DNA of 64,000 nucleotides from Sesamum alatum. Taxonomy: Eukaryota > Streptophyta > Magnoliopsida > Lamiales > Pedaliaceae. Positions 35,367 through 48,200 of the stretch are shown piece after piece (positions within the stretch are counted from its first letter, which is position 1; every line of letters starts with the position of its first letter). Below the pieces are notes generated by a model. The model saw nothing but the letters and a program-made list of their open reading frames with translations. It made no database searches and was not told where the DNA came from. The stretch covers positions 23,916,979-23,980,978 of the forward strand of contig JACGWO010000011.1 of NCBI GenBank assembly GCA_034509735.1, read 5' to 3'. The position numbers were made by a program, and so were the translations under genes.

Positions 35367-35917
35367 GGGATGATTACAAATTATTTTTTTGAAATTTAAT
35401 ATAATTATACATAAATTTTCAGTGATTTGAAAAATTACATTTAATATTCATGTGGTTTGCTTTTATCTAACAAATAGGTCCATCCGTTAGTTAAAATTCA
35501 CCAAATTTATTGATATTAACAAAAAAAACTGAATGAAAATCAATATTAACCCTCGATTGAGTTATTAATGACTTAATGCAGGCCAAACAAATTTTTTATA
35601 ACTAAATTACCCTTATAATGGTGAAAATATACTTATTCTCATACATTAACGTGTTGACGATATATAAGGGTAGTTTGGTTATAAAAAGTTTCATTTGACT
35701 TACAATAAGTCAGTAATAAGTCAATCGATGACAAATATTTCCTTTAATTCAATTTTTTTTTTGCTAATATCAACAAATTTGGTGAATTTTGATTAACAAA
35801 GGGACCTATTTGTTAGATAGAAGTAAACTTCAGGAGTACTAAATATAATTTTTCAAATCACAGGAGTATACGTGTAATTACACCAAATCTCAGAGAAATG
35901 GAGGTGTAATTATCCCT
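35367..35917. mobile_element. Family A MITE, unbroken copy
   Basis: Left end GGGATGATTACAAATT and right end GGTGTAATTATCCCT are inverted partners. Interior blocks GGTCCATCCGTTAGTTAAAA and GACCTATTTGTTAGATAGAA are inverted copies of one another, so most of the 550 bases fold back on themselves. Confidence 0.7.
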
Positions 35918-37129
35918 AATTTTAATAATTTAATGGACCATTACCTGAAAAACAAATCCAATTTGTTTCGGACCCTTTTCCAACTTCCGAAGAGCCCAAC
36001 AACCAGCAGCAAATTTGGCCCAAATTTCGAACTCCGAACCCACAAACATTACAATTGATTATATCCGATTGTTCGGGTTTGGTCTCAAGTCTGAACTGCT
36101 AATATATAGTGTCTCTAGTTTTGATTAAATGCCAAATACTCAATTAATTTCATTTTTTTTTTCCTTCTTTTATTGGTGCTGCTTCTATTTTACTCTAACA
36201 ATACGTCACTGTGTCAAGATTTTAATGAAGTTAAAATAATTTAATAAATCCGTGATTCTAATAATATAACCGGACTAATTGAATTCATGTGCTTTGTACT
36301 CGAATTTTACCAACCAGATCAAAATTCTAGGAACGTGGGAAGCCACCACAATTTTTTGATCAAGTCATAGATTCACGAGAAATAATACTAGTCAGTTGTG
36401 TCTATAAATATGCATAGTCTAAATGCTGGGCACAATTTTTACTACCATAAATATTCTCCTGATCCTGAGTTTACTTCTTAAACGACTTTGTTGACTTAAA
36501 TATTAGTTCATTATAACCAATATCTTTCTAGCGTTGTTCTCACAAATCTTGTGGTCACAGGAGCACTTGAAAAACTTGAATGTGAACTCAAACTTTAAAA
36601 ATTTGGCTAAATTTAGACTTGAAATCAAAATACGATTAGTAGAAATGTTGGCGGGAGGAGTACGATTTCTTTATAAAAGCCAATCAAAGTAGCGAAAGAC
36701 GCTTCAAGTGGCCATTACAGTTTTAATAAGTAGGTTGGCACCAAAGTCGTGCTTTTTGTCGGCCCTTGTTACATTCGGTGAATAAAGTGACCACCATGCA
36801 AGATTGTTCTGCCGCCTCCCCCCACCCAAAACCCTATCACCCTTTTAACTACTTTCAATATATAAAATTGGAGAAATAGCATTTTTGGTCGAATAAGTTA
36901 AGTTCTTTTTACTTTAGATCGTATTTGCTACGGAATTGATATTTTTTGTCCCATAACTTACAAATATTCATATGTTTGGTCATCATTCATTTTTTTAATT
37001 TTTTCTCCAACCAAAAAATACTTAAAGCCCATGTAATGGGCATGTGGCCGACGCCATTAAAACATAAACGAAAAAAGTGGATGAGGACCAAAAAATGCCC
37101 TTATTCTATCTATATAAGAGACTAAGAGG
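35918..37129. other. Intergenic sequence, no gene recognised
   Basis: Mixed AT-rich sequence. I see no ORF with homology, tRNA or complete repeat. Confidence 0.4.
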
Positions 37130-37330
37130 GTGTTTCGCTAAGCTTTTTTAAAAACATCTTATAAACTCCTACATCTTATAAGATGTTTTAGGAGCTTATA
37201 AGATGTTGGATCTTATTTTAAAAATAAGCTCTTAAAGTGTTTGGATAAAATAAGATATTAAAGCTTATAAGATGTTTTCACATCTTATAAGATGTTAGGG
37301 TGTTTGGCATAATAAGGTCTTTTTATTGAT
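37130..37330. repeat. Palindrome-rich MITE-like repeat
   Basis: ACATCTTATAAGATGT, a perfect 16-bp palindrome, occurs at about 37172 and 37276, and half-sites recur around 37155, 37197 and 37262. The edges GGGTGTTTCGCTAAGC and GGGTGTTTGGCATAA are typical of a hAT-related plant MITE. Confidence 0.6.
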
Positions 37331-37725
37331 AAAATGACCAAAACAGACATGATACTATTATAATCAAATAAATTATAATTTTTTGACATATTTTGTATTT
37401 GAATATTTTTAAAATACTTTCATAAATAGTATACATTAGTTTAACTCTAAATAAAAATTAATAGATTTTTTTTTTCAAAAATAAAAAATTGAAAAATTAT
37501 TATTTTTAAACTTTTGCATCGAAATAATATTAACATTCATGCTAGTCGAATATTAACATAGATATATAATTGATATATTTTTTTTATTAATTTCAATGAC
37601 TACTTTTAACCATATTATAACATATATATCAATAGCATATTTTTCATAATTATAATAATTAAAAATTAATATTAATTACGTAATTAATGTCATAATTATA
37701 TAAATATAAGAAGAAGAGATTATAT

Positions 37726-37771
<46 letters not shown>

Positions 37772-37813
37772 AGAGAGGAGAAGGGGAGGGCGGGGGCGGG
37801 GGGGGCAGCCGTA

Positions 37814-37848
<35 letters not shown>

Positions 37849-37929
37849 TTTTGTTGTTAAAAATATATTTGTTATGTTAAAGGTTCGAGCTCAAGTTGTC
37901 GAGCTCGAGCTCGGCTCGTTTGCACCCCT
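37331..37929. other. AT-rich sequence with (TA)n/(GA)n microsatellites
   Basis: Dinucleotide runs lie at about 37727-37770 (TA then GA) and 37817-37846 (GA), around a G-rich GGGCGGGGGCGGGGGGGGC stretch. At 37881-37929 GAGCTCGAGCTCGGCTCG followed by TTTGCACCCCTA looks like one end of a hAT element without its partner. Confidence 0.55.
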
Positions 37930-38950
37930 AAATTGATAGGTTTTCTAATTTAATTTTTGTTTGTTAGTTATTAATTATTTAAAATTAATTTTTAAATTAT
38001 TAATTAATAAAAAAAATATTTTAAATTAATATTCAATAATAAATTTAATATTTTATTCATATTGTGTACAAAAAATTAATAAAAGCATTGTGTGACTTTA
38101 TCAAGGTAATTAACAACACCAATTATCTTTTTAAATGACTATTATTAGAATGTATTTTCATTAAAAATATTAATTTTAATTTAATAGTAATATTATTAAT
38201 GTTGTACAAAAAATTGACAATAATTGCTTGACTTTACTCCAACTATTTTTTTTAAAAATAATTACTATTAAAATGTATTTTTAATTCAAAAATTAATTTT
38301 TAATTTGATAATAAGTCTAATATATTTATTAATATTGTGTACAAAGAATTGATAAAAATAATATCACCTGTTTAATAATATTATATACAAAAAATTGACA
38401 ACAACCATATTGCGTGACTTTACTCGAAGTAATGATCATATTTTATAAAATGGTTGTCTAAACTAATAAAAATACTAAATTTATTTTTGTCAATCAAATA
38501 AATGTAATATTAATAAAAAAACATTAAATTTATAATCAAATTAAATTAATTTTTTAATTAAAAATACATTCTAATAATAATATATTTTCTTTAAATTAGT
38601 TGGTGTCCTTAGTTTGAGTAAAATCACGCAATTATTGTCAAAAGAGTTGTTCACACTTCACCACAAATATCAATGCACAATAATATAATTATTATTAGAA
38701 TGTATTTTTACATAAAAATATAATTTTTTTAAAAAAAATTGATAAGTGTATGTTACTTCAAGTAAAGTTATGCAATATAATTGTTGTCAATTTTTTGACA
38801 CAATATTAATAACCACACAATATTACTTTGGTCAATTCTTTATATACAATATTAATAAAAATATTAAATTTATTATTAAATAAATTTTTTTTATTAAAAT
38901 ATATTTTAATAATAATTAAATTATTAAAATACATATTTAATTAATAAAAA
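37930..38950. repeat. Inverted array of about 130-bp units
   Basis: Motif TTGTGTACAAAAAATTGACAA plus TGCGTGACTTTACT occurs in direct orientation at about 38060, 38200, 38335 and 38385, and inverted at about 38615, 38760 and 38830. The outer parts (AATAATAAATTTAATATTTT) are also inverted partners, so the whole kilobase is a large imperfect foldback centred near 38470. No ORF. Confidence 0.6.
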
Positions 38951-39537
38951 ATCATTAAAGCCGATGTTGCAAGCAACGGTTTCTGACTAGTCAGAAACCT
39001 TTGTTGCAAATAACGATTTTGTTTTTTTTTTTTTTAATGGAGCCGCTATTTTAGAAAGCGGATTTGTCTAAATTCTTAAATTTTTTAAACACCAATTACA
39101 TAATTTTTTTATTTTGCATTATTTAAATAATTTTTCCAAAAATAAACATCCTGAATTTTCATTGACTTGAACACCTTGTTTTCACTTTCATCCTAAACAT
39201 TAGAAACCACATGTTTGTCAATTAAGACAAATATACATCCAAAAATACCAATGTTTGAACAACCAAGACAAAATAAGACAGACTTCATCTTCTTACATTT
39301 CCTTCTGGATTTGAACTCTGAGAAGTGTATTCTCCTTTTTGGCTGGTCTATTTTGGCCTATATGAGTTGGCCACACCCTTAATCAATGAAGACAAGGAAG
39401 TGTTGTTCCTCTTGAAGGAAATTGACTTACTTGGAGTGGGGTTTGTCTCCTCTTAACCAACTTACTTGATGTTGAAATTGGTTTATGTTGTTTTCTGGGG
39501 GCTTTAGGCAAGGTGGGTTGCAGTTACAACAATTGTG
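38951..39537. other. Hairpins and spacer next to the MULE gene
   Basis: A perfect 22-bp palindrome (38978-38999, centre CTAG) with further imperfect pairing outward (TTGCAAGCAAC / GTTGCAAATAAC), then a second hairpin CCGCT...AGCGG at about 39043-39061. From 39140 on the sequence is less AT-rich and may be the 3' end of the MULE gene. Confidence 0.5.
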
Positions 39538-42404
39538 TTAATGCATAGACATTGATACAATGAATAAATTGTTAAGCACAATTACAAAGTTACTTGTCTT
39601 GGGCCTTCTTTCGGCACATGCGGTTGAGTAGGCAAGACTGCACGAGCATCCTAGAACAATAAATGAACATGTTAGGTGAAAAACTTTGTGAAACAATAAA
39701 TTCCACATTGATACTAACCTGCTGTGATGGTGGATGCAAATTATTACTTTTAGATGTAGCCTGTATTGGGGTTGGTCTACTATGTTCAGGCATCTACAAA
39801 TAAAATGAGAAAAGTAGGTAAATATAGAAGATTTCCTTTTTTTAAACATTTTATACTACTAATCTTAAAGGGCTTCCTTGCAGCTTTTGTAACAGGATAA
39901 TGTGGTGTAAGTTGTTGGACTTGGGACGCTGGAACTTGTTCATGTTGTGGCACTTGGGGTTGCTCTTGAACTTGTTTGTGTTGTTCCTCTTGAGAGGGTT
40001 GGGAAAAAGCTCTAGGCGTCTGCATTTTAAGACATATGGCTAGAATCTGTAATAAAGTAGACATAAAGTATTAATATAGATTATTTACCTCTGAAGCAAC
40101 ATTTTCAGTCTCATCAAAAGGTGTTTGTTCTGGGGCATTGGACCTCTGTCTGCTCCCTCTTGAGCTTGACGTAGCATGTGAGATTCTAGACCTCTGTCTG
40201 GACTGATTTGGATGTTGTAATGAATTATTAAAATGAGAATTACATGAAAATGTGGAAGCCAACTATGCAATAGAACATAACAATACACTTACCTGTGTGA
40301 ATTTGGAATTAGGATGAGGGGGGTTGGTGCAACTCCTTTTATTGTGGCCTCTACTGAAGCAAATTGCACATGTATGGGTGAGACCTTTCTTGGTACTGTG
40401 CCAGAATCCCTTACATCATTTGCACCCTTCCTTCTGGATTTTTTTGGCCTTCCCACTTTGATTATTACATCAGGGGGAGCAACCTTTTCTATTTTTGAAT
40501 CTTCATAGTCATAAACTCCTGGAACTGGGTTGACCATATGGCTGTAAACCTTCAAATATGTGGCCTTCCTGAAGCATTCATCAATGTAATCCTCCAGCTC
40601 CAGTCTGTGGTAATCAATTGAAGCTATGGCATGACAGCATGGATACCCAACCAGTTGAAACATGTCGCAGTTGCAGAACCTGTCCTTGAGATAGACTATG
40701 TGATTTTGCATGAAATGCATTACCTCATATTTATCTTTCCCAGCCTAGGAAGGGAAACGATTTTTACCCTCAAATCTTTGATTTTCAGTCTTCTTAATTA
40801 CGTTAGGGCATACTACCCCTTCATAATTTTCCATCCCTTCCCTCTTTACTTGAATTATTGCCATGAATTTCTTTCTTATCCATTCAAAAATTTCTATTAT
40901 AGGTAACTCTCTTGCTTCAAGAATAATATGATTGATGATTCATTCATATTATTCACCAACACATCAGATTTTTTTCTTGTTGGGAAAAAACACCTTGCTC
41001 AATAGGTTGAAAGAATCTCAGCCAACCACTCATAAGGAGTTTTTTCTGCACCTCCTTTTGGATGGATTTTTTCAATTTTCTTCATTATTTTTAAGTGCTG
41101 ATTCACACTATATGTTGAGGTAGCTTTCCAAAACAGTTTCTTCAGTTCTTGTCCCTTAAATTTACCCTTCATATTATTGCACATATGCCTCAAACAAAAC
41201 CTGTGTTCTGCCCCAGGTGCTAATTCAGCCACAGCTCCAACAACCCTTTTTGCCTGTCTGAAATGAATGCCCAATTCCTCTCTTCTTGTGAACCTATATC
41301 TCTAAGCAAAAGGCTCAAGAACCACTCCCAACTGTCATACTTTTCCACCTCCACATATGCTACAACAATTTGATATATATTATCATTTGTATCCCTCCCA
41401 ACTGCAGCCAACAATTGACCCATGTATAGCCCCTTCAAAAAACACCAATCCAACCCAATAATTGGTCTACAACCCTCAACAAAACCATCCCTCATCCCTT
41501 TCAGACAAAAATACCTCTTTTGAAGCAATGGAGGATTCAATTCTTTGTTCAATTTCATGATTAAGGAGCTTCTAGGTTATGCTTTACTACTGTGACAGTA
41601 GTCATATAATTTGTCATATTGTTCTTTAACATCCCTTTTTATCAATTGAAGGGCATGTTTTTTAGCCCTGTACATTTTATATGTGCTCACCTCAATCTGC
41701 AATTCCCTCTTGATTTTGTTCTTTAATGACTGGTAGTCGCCCTTATAACTCCGTGCTCAAACGTTCGTGAAATGACTTCATACTTGGCGGATAGCATCCT
41801 CACATATCAAGTAAGTTCTCATACGAACAGTATTGCGATCTCCAATCGGTAAGAGTCTCTGGCCACTTGCCGTTTGTGCACTGCGTGCCTAGCCGGCATC
41901 CCCTTGCCGCCCGCACGTCCTCCGCAAGTCACTGCCGACTGTCTTGGTTAAGGGGCGACAGGTGACACGCAGCCACTCCCTCTGTCCTAGCATCTGCCCC
42001 AACCACCCACTTAGGAATATATCCTAACTATGGCACATGATCAACAACATTCAGGATATTACCATCTATATCTACAGATAATAAGGGGCCTATTTTCTCT
42101 TCAAAGTAAATTGAGATAACACTGCAGCCTTTGTAGTCTCTCAGTAGCTCCCTAATACCATTATCCCCTCGTAAAATCTTTAAAGGCATATCTAAAGTTT
42201 GACATGGAAGTGCATAATATATCACTACATAACTGCCCTTACCCCCAGCCTTTGCGTACATTGTATATGGTTATCTTAAAATGGTCTTTCTTTATCGACC
42301 CCTGGATATTTGACCTTATGTCCCCCGACATGCCTAACTATCGGTATCCATTTTATAACACCATCTACCCACACAAAAAAGTCTGCATAGTCACCCAAAA
42401 TCAT
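39538..42404 (-). pseudogene. Decayed MULE transposase gene
   Basis: Read from the minus strand: N-terminal region from ATG at 42404 (FFVWVDGVIKW, then MYAKAGGKGSYVVIYYALP, with a stop between); a broken middle; a pre-catalytic block (NKIKRELQIEVSTYKMYRAK, about 41730-41670); the catalytic region RPIIGLDWCFLKGLYMGQLL and VEVEKYDSWEWFLSLL (41558-41220); HFRQAKRVVGA...HRFCLRHMCNN (41274 on); and a SWIM finger CNCDMFQLVGYPCCHAIAS (about 40665) followed by VGRPKKSRRK. A splice donor GTAAGTG at about 40292 suggests that the Gln/Pro-rich tail (40288-39538) was spliced on. Several stops and frame changes plus the insert at about 41745-41990 rule out activity. MULE transposases cut and insert DNA at 9 bp staggers. 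Confidence 0.8.
41745..41990. other. GC-rich insert inside the MULE pseudogene
   Basis: About 245 bases with clearly higher GC content and CpG density than the MULE sequence on both sides, including GCCTAGCCGGCATCCCC and GCCGCCCGCACGTCCTCCGC. It replaces the region between the N-terminal domain and the pre-catalytic block. No frame reads through it and I recognise no homology to rRNA, tRNA or transposon proteins. It may be a captured gene or LTR fragment. Confidence 0.5.
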
Positions 42405-43887
42405 TCTCTGCAAAAATAATTAAGGAACCTAATTTAGGCATCTAATACAGAAAAATCATAATTTACAAGTTAAGTATCAGACTACAACAACATTCAAATA
42501 AATAAATGTGACAATCACTATGCAGATATAAATTAAGCACAGTCATTCAATTTACAAATTTAATAGCATTCAAATTGGAACCACAAGAATATTTATGCAC
42601 AGAGGGTGGGGCCATGAGTTTTTTTATTGATTTCATACTAGAAAGCATCAGAGTTGGGGGCCAGAAGCAACAAACAGCACAGAAATCATGAGAGTGGGGG
42701 ACCATTGTCACCAAAAAAGGTAAACAAATTTACCAACAAAAAGCCAAACATACGGGTTACTTTACAATATCCTAGATAAATTTTACAAAACCCTTGTTTA
42801 TATAACAAAATCCAAGTAAAATCACTATAAAAATACACCAAAACCCAAGTACAATCACTATAAAATATACCAAAACACCAAGTAAAATACAAAAAAAAAA
42901 GAAAAAAAAACTTACTCGTTTTTTCAAATCTTCTTCCTCCTATGCAGATCTTCTTGCTCCTCGAATTGAGTCCCCAATAGACACTCAGATCCCTAAAATA
43001 TGTGTTGTTTTACTGTAAATAAACTTAGCTTTGGATCTAATCTCTGAATTCTCCCCCCACGTTTCGCCCTATTGAAAAACCCTAATTTTACTCGCCTCTG
43101 TCTTTTTGCACAATTACTTTTTTTCTCTCTCTCTTTGATTTGTGTTTTGACTACTGGAAAGAAAGCAACAATAGTGATAAGGGTATAATGGTCAAGCTAC
43201 TCCAAAAATTAACATCGTTAGCACTCGGTTAAAGAAAGGGCACATGAGCTGAATTTCATCATACATAAGGGTTTTTTTTGCCTATTTTGAAATCAGAAGG
43301 GGGTTTCTAGTTGTTCTTAAAATACAGGGCGGTTTTATGCAAGTAAGCCTTTAGATTATGAATTAAAATTTGATATACTTCTTAGATTTTTTAAAAAATA
43401 TTTTATGTGGAATAATATGCTCTATGGATTATTTACTTTACCTACTCTCATTTTTTTTTTTCAAATATTTTTTTAATGAAAAGAAAATTTAGGGAGAATA
43501 AAATAGTAATTTTCACCTTACCGTTTAAGAACTACATAATTATTTTTTTTTTTTTATTAAGGATGGTGTTTGTAATTTTCTAACAACCAGAAAATATTCA
43601 TAATTATGCAAAATTTCAAAAAAGGTATTTGTAAGTTATGATAAGGTCAATTACGTGTACAATACTTATGATAAAATGGAAGGGAAATGCGCGTTATCAT
43701 AATATTTTTATAGGGAGGATTTGGATAGAAAGTTGAAAACTTAAAAATTATGTTGAAATGGATGACGTTGTTTAATCACTTGACGACATTAGCATTTACA
43801 TTTTATTTTTATAAAAAAAAAGGCTGAAATTCCACAAATTGTCAATTTCACCACCATACACATACCAATCTAAAAAGCTTGCACACA
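42405..43887. other. MULE 5' flank and AT-rich repeat
   Basis: 42405-43340 is likely the 5' non-coding part of the MULE; the stretch GGGGGTTTCTAGTTGTTC...GCAAGTAAGCC near 43300-43350 may be its outer end, but I found no inverted partner on the left. 43345-43660 is an inverted copy of the dispersed repeat described at 9840-10235. Confidence 0.35.
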
Positions 43888-44252
43888 GTTTTCTCTCGTC
43901 ATGAGAGTCTTTCCTCTCTTGGAGAGGTCCTTCCCTTAACTTTTAGGGTTTTGTTTTTCCCTTTGGTTGGTCTGTTGATTTTAGGTTAAATATGCTCCTT
44001 TGGATACTGGTTTCGTCATGTGCCTGACTACTATGGCTTGGGGGTCGTCCTAGCTCCGCATTTTCCTCCTGGATTTGCCGTTCCATTTTTGTGCGTTTGG
44101 TTAAGTCTCACTCTTTCCTAGCTCTTCTCTGTCTTTTTTCGGCACCCTTTTCTTCCTCTTTCTCTCTTCTGTTGTTTCCTATGTTTTGTTTCCGCAGGTT
44201 GCTCTAGGTCCCCCGACTCGCCTAGCTCGCCCCCTGGTTGCTTGTTTTGGCT

Positions 44253-45027
44253 ATGGTGTCAGATCTAGTTTGATTGGGCGCATCTCTCTCCTTGACTGAG
44301 GAGGAGGAGTTTGAGCTGTTTTTCCCTACTGGTATCTGGCGTATTGAACCACTGGCTCAGGGTTTCTTTGTGGTTGGTCGTTTGATTGCGAGTAAGTCTT
44401 TTCATCCCGAGGCAGTTCACACAACTCTTAAATCCGCTTTCAATCCTGTCCGGGGAATGGAGTTTAAGATGATTGAGGGGGAGTGGTTTTTGCTCAAAGT
44501 CATACCATAGACCACGATCGGGTGATGAACCGTTGCCCCTGGGCTTATGCCAAAAACTTGCTTGTGTTGGCCCCGATTGACACGTCCGAGAATCCAAATC
44601 TGGTTTAGTTAAGGGAGTGTGAGTTCTACGTGCATATCCATGGACTGCCGTTGGGCGAAATGATGAAGGAAATAGCATCATTTATCGGTAATAAGTTGGG
44701 TCATTTTAAGAAGGTGGATCTCGACAGTAATAGGGAAGCTTAGGGGTTCTCTGTGCGGATTCGAGTGGCCTTAGACATCACTAAACCCTTATAGCGAGCA
44801 TTGAAGATTAGGACAGTGTTGGGGGATGAGCAGTTGATTTCCTTCACTTACGAGAGGCTTCCGAATTTCTGCAGACGCTTGGGTCATTTGTCTCGTCTGT
44901 GCGAACTCCAGTTTCAAGAGGGTTTTTGTGATCCTGGTGATAATCCTCCTTTTGGGAATTCGCTCTGAGCAGTTACCCCTATGCATACCCGGGGCAAAAG
45001 TAGCCAACCTTTCCAACTGCGATGTTT
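44253..45027 (+). pseudogene. LINE ORF1 remnant (DUF4283 + zinc knuckle)
   Basis: The ATG at 44253 is followed by a stop six codons later, then LTEEEEFELFFPTGIWRIEP and GFFVVGRLIASKSFHPEAV, the DUF4283 start. After further stops it resumes with MNRCPWAYAKNLLVLAPID, CEFYVHIHGLPLGEM and a degraded zinc knuckle FCRRLGHLSRLCE that lacks the leading cysteine pair. In plant LINEs this protein binds the element's RNA. Confidence 0.8.
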
Positions 45028-45296
45028 GCCCTGATCTCCCAGGCTACTAACCAGAACTCCTCTCAGCCTTACACCTTTGTGGCCTGTCCCGGCATCAAAC
45101 AGGAACCTCGACCTCTCCATTCAACCAATCCTACACTGCGCAAGCCTAAACTGAGACCTAACAGGAAAAGATACTTGTTGGATAAATTTCCAAATGAGGA
45201 CGTAGCTTGACTGGGTCCAACCAACGTTGGCAGACACCCTCTGACTGATTCGACGAATATTGTGGCAGAGACTGCGGGGCAGTCACGTCGTGAGCT

Positions 45297-48200
45297 ATGA
45301 GTCTGCTAGTGTGGAACTGCCAGGGTCTAGGAGCCCCTGGATAGTTCAAACCCTCAGAAACCTCATCCAGGTTAATAACTCCTCGTTGGTGTTCTTGCCA
45401 GAAACCAAGTGTACTTCCCGCCATGTTGAGTCAATAAAAAGAAGGCTAGATATGAATGGATTTAGTGTTCAAGCGAAGGGCAAGGCAGCGGTCCGGAAAT
45501 TTTTTTGGGTTAAATCGACCTATGTGAAGCTCCAGAACTTTTCACAGAGGTCACATTAACCTCTCGGTACAGTTCAACGGTAGTTCGATTTATTGGAGAT
45601 TCACTGACCTCTATGGTGAATCAGATTCTAGTAAGACTGGCCTCTATGGTGAATTGAATTCTAGTCGGAGGGACCTGACGTGGAATCTTCTATCTAGACT
45701 CAATGCTCAATTCAATCGAGCCTGGTTGTGTGCCGGAGACTTCAACGAAATTTTGGACCAGTCAGAGAAGCTTGGAGGCCCTCGGAGACCAAACTGGAAA
45801 ATAAAAAAATTCATAAATGCTTTGGCTAACTGTGGGCTTACGAACCTCGAGTTCAGGGGGACCCCGTTCACTTGGAGTAATAGACACTTATTCGCTCATA
45901 CTATTCAGAAATGTCTTGATGGGACATGTGTCGATATTCAGTGGTCTCGTTTATTCCGGAATGCCTCGATTTCCCATATTCATGTGAACTGCTCGGATCA
46001 TAATACTCCATGTCCATTTAGAGGATCGACAACCCCTCTTTTCTCAACAGTTCCGTCTATGAAGGTTAGAGGCAACAAGTAGTGGCGAAAAGTTGGATAC
46101 GGTCGGGGGTAGTGGAATTGCTACCCAAGTTTAGTCCTGGCAACACAGCCTTAGCAGCTAGAGCTGGACTATTTTTAGAGCTGATAAACATCGGATTGCG
46201 CTGTTGGAAGAGAAACCGAAACGCTTACTTAATGGGCGACTTACTCGAGAGACTAAAGAGGAGATTTCCAGTGTAAGAGAGGAGTTGGAAAGGCTGACAG
46301 CTTATAAGGAAACTGCCTGGCGACAACGTAGCAAAGAGCTGTGGCTCCGAGAGGGCGATCGTAATATGGGTTATTTCTATCGGGGGGCTAGTAATAGATT
46401 CCACACGAACCTAATATGAAAAATTCTAAATCCTGAAGGAGAGTGGGCTAGTAATAGATTCCACACGAACCTGATCTGAAAAATTCAAAATCCCGAAGGA
46501 GAGTGGATTGTGACTGAGGAGGGCATCCAACAGTGTATTGTTTCCCACTTTCAGGGGGTATATGCTTCCAATCAACCATAGTTTGACGACACAGCCAAAG
46601 GGACGGAGGGCCTGCGCCGGGTGGTGGATGCTAGAATGGTGGTTAACACTTGCAACCTTACACAGTCGGAAGTCACCAAAGCACATTTCCAAATGGCCCC
46701 GTTGAAATCCTCAGGGCCCGATGGTATGTCTCTCATTTTTTTTCAAAAGTATTGGCATATAGTACATCGAGATGTTGTAAATTGTGTGCTAAATCTGTTA
46801 AACTCTTTCATTATGCCCCGGGTTTGAACTCCATCCATATTGTGTTAACCCGAAATGTAAACATCCCGAGTATCTCTCTCATTTTAGACCGATCAATTTG
46901 TGCAATGTGGTTTACAAGATTGCTTCTAAAACCATTGTGAATCGGTTGAAATTTTTTCTTGATAGGATCATTTCCCCAATCCAGTCAGCCTATTTGCCCG
47001 ACAGGTTTATATTCGATAATATTCTCCTCGCGTTCGAGGTTAACCACTTTTTCAACACTAAATCCAAGGGAAAACAGGTCTGGATGGCACTTAAGCTTGA
47101 TGTTAGTAAGGGATATGAAAAGGTTGAATGGTCCTTCTTAGAACATATTTTTTCTAAGCTTGGCTTTCCTTCTTCTTTTGTTAGGCTACTTATGCTTTAC
47201 GTCTCTTCTGTATCATATTATTTATTCTTGGGGTAAACAATTTGGTGTTATTATGCCGGAGAGGGGCCTCCAACAAGGGGACCCCCTCTCCCTTTATTTG
47301 TTCTTACTGTGTATGGAATCTTTCAGTGCTCTTTTACAACAGGCCAAACAGGTGGGACGGCTACGGGGGGTGTCCATTTGCTGGGGTGCTCCCTCCATTT
47401 CTCATATACTCTTTGCAGACGTTACGTTGATCTTTTTCCGAGCACAACCAAGAGCACCCACGCCATAAATGACATTCCAGAAGTTTATCCGCTCGCATCG
47501 AGTTAAGAGATCAATTTCTCCAAGTCTTCGGTGGCATTTAGTAAAAGACATGAAGGAGGAGCTATGTCACTTCCTCAGAAATGAACTTACCATTATATGG
47601 GAGAACAAAATGGAACTCTACTTGGGCCTCCCATGAAAAGTTGATCGTTCCAAAAGAGACTTATTCGCCAACATTTGGGATAGGATCTGGGCCAAGATTT
47701 CGGGTTGGAATGTGAAACTTATGTCACAGGCCAGAAAGGAAGTACTGATAAAGGTTGTCCTTCAAGTGGTCCCTACCTAAGCCATGGGCTGTTTTTAAGT
47801 TACCTCTTCGGCTGTTGAGAGAAATTTAGGGAATGGTGGCAAGCTTTCAGTGGAAGTAATAGGGGTCAAAGGAAGGTTCATTGGGTTTCGTGGCAGCATC
47901 TGTGTGAGAGCAAACTGGTGGGAGGCTGGGTTTCTGGCAGCTTCACTTATTCAATCTGGCGATGTTGGTGAAACAGTTGTGGAAGATTTGGTGCCATCCG
48001 GAAAAGCTGCTGAGTAGAGTACTGTGGGCTTGGTATTTCCCCAACGGGGAAGTGTTCACAGACTCGTTAGGGACCCGGGCTTCCTTTATGTGGCAGAGTG
48101 TGATGGCGGCTCAGAATCTATTTTGTACGGGGATGTCGGTGGAGAGTGGGTTCGGGCTCCTAGATTCGTGTTTGGAGGGATCCTTGGCTGCCTAGGCCTC

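Noticed and set aside
37780..37812. G-rich stretch as a possible G-quadruplex
   Set aside because: Embedded between simple GA repeats; G-runs are few and no gene is near, so I would not claim a function.
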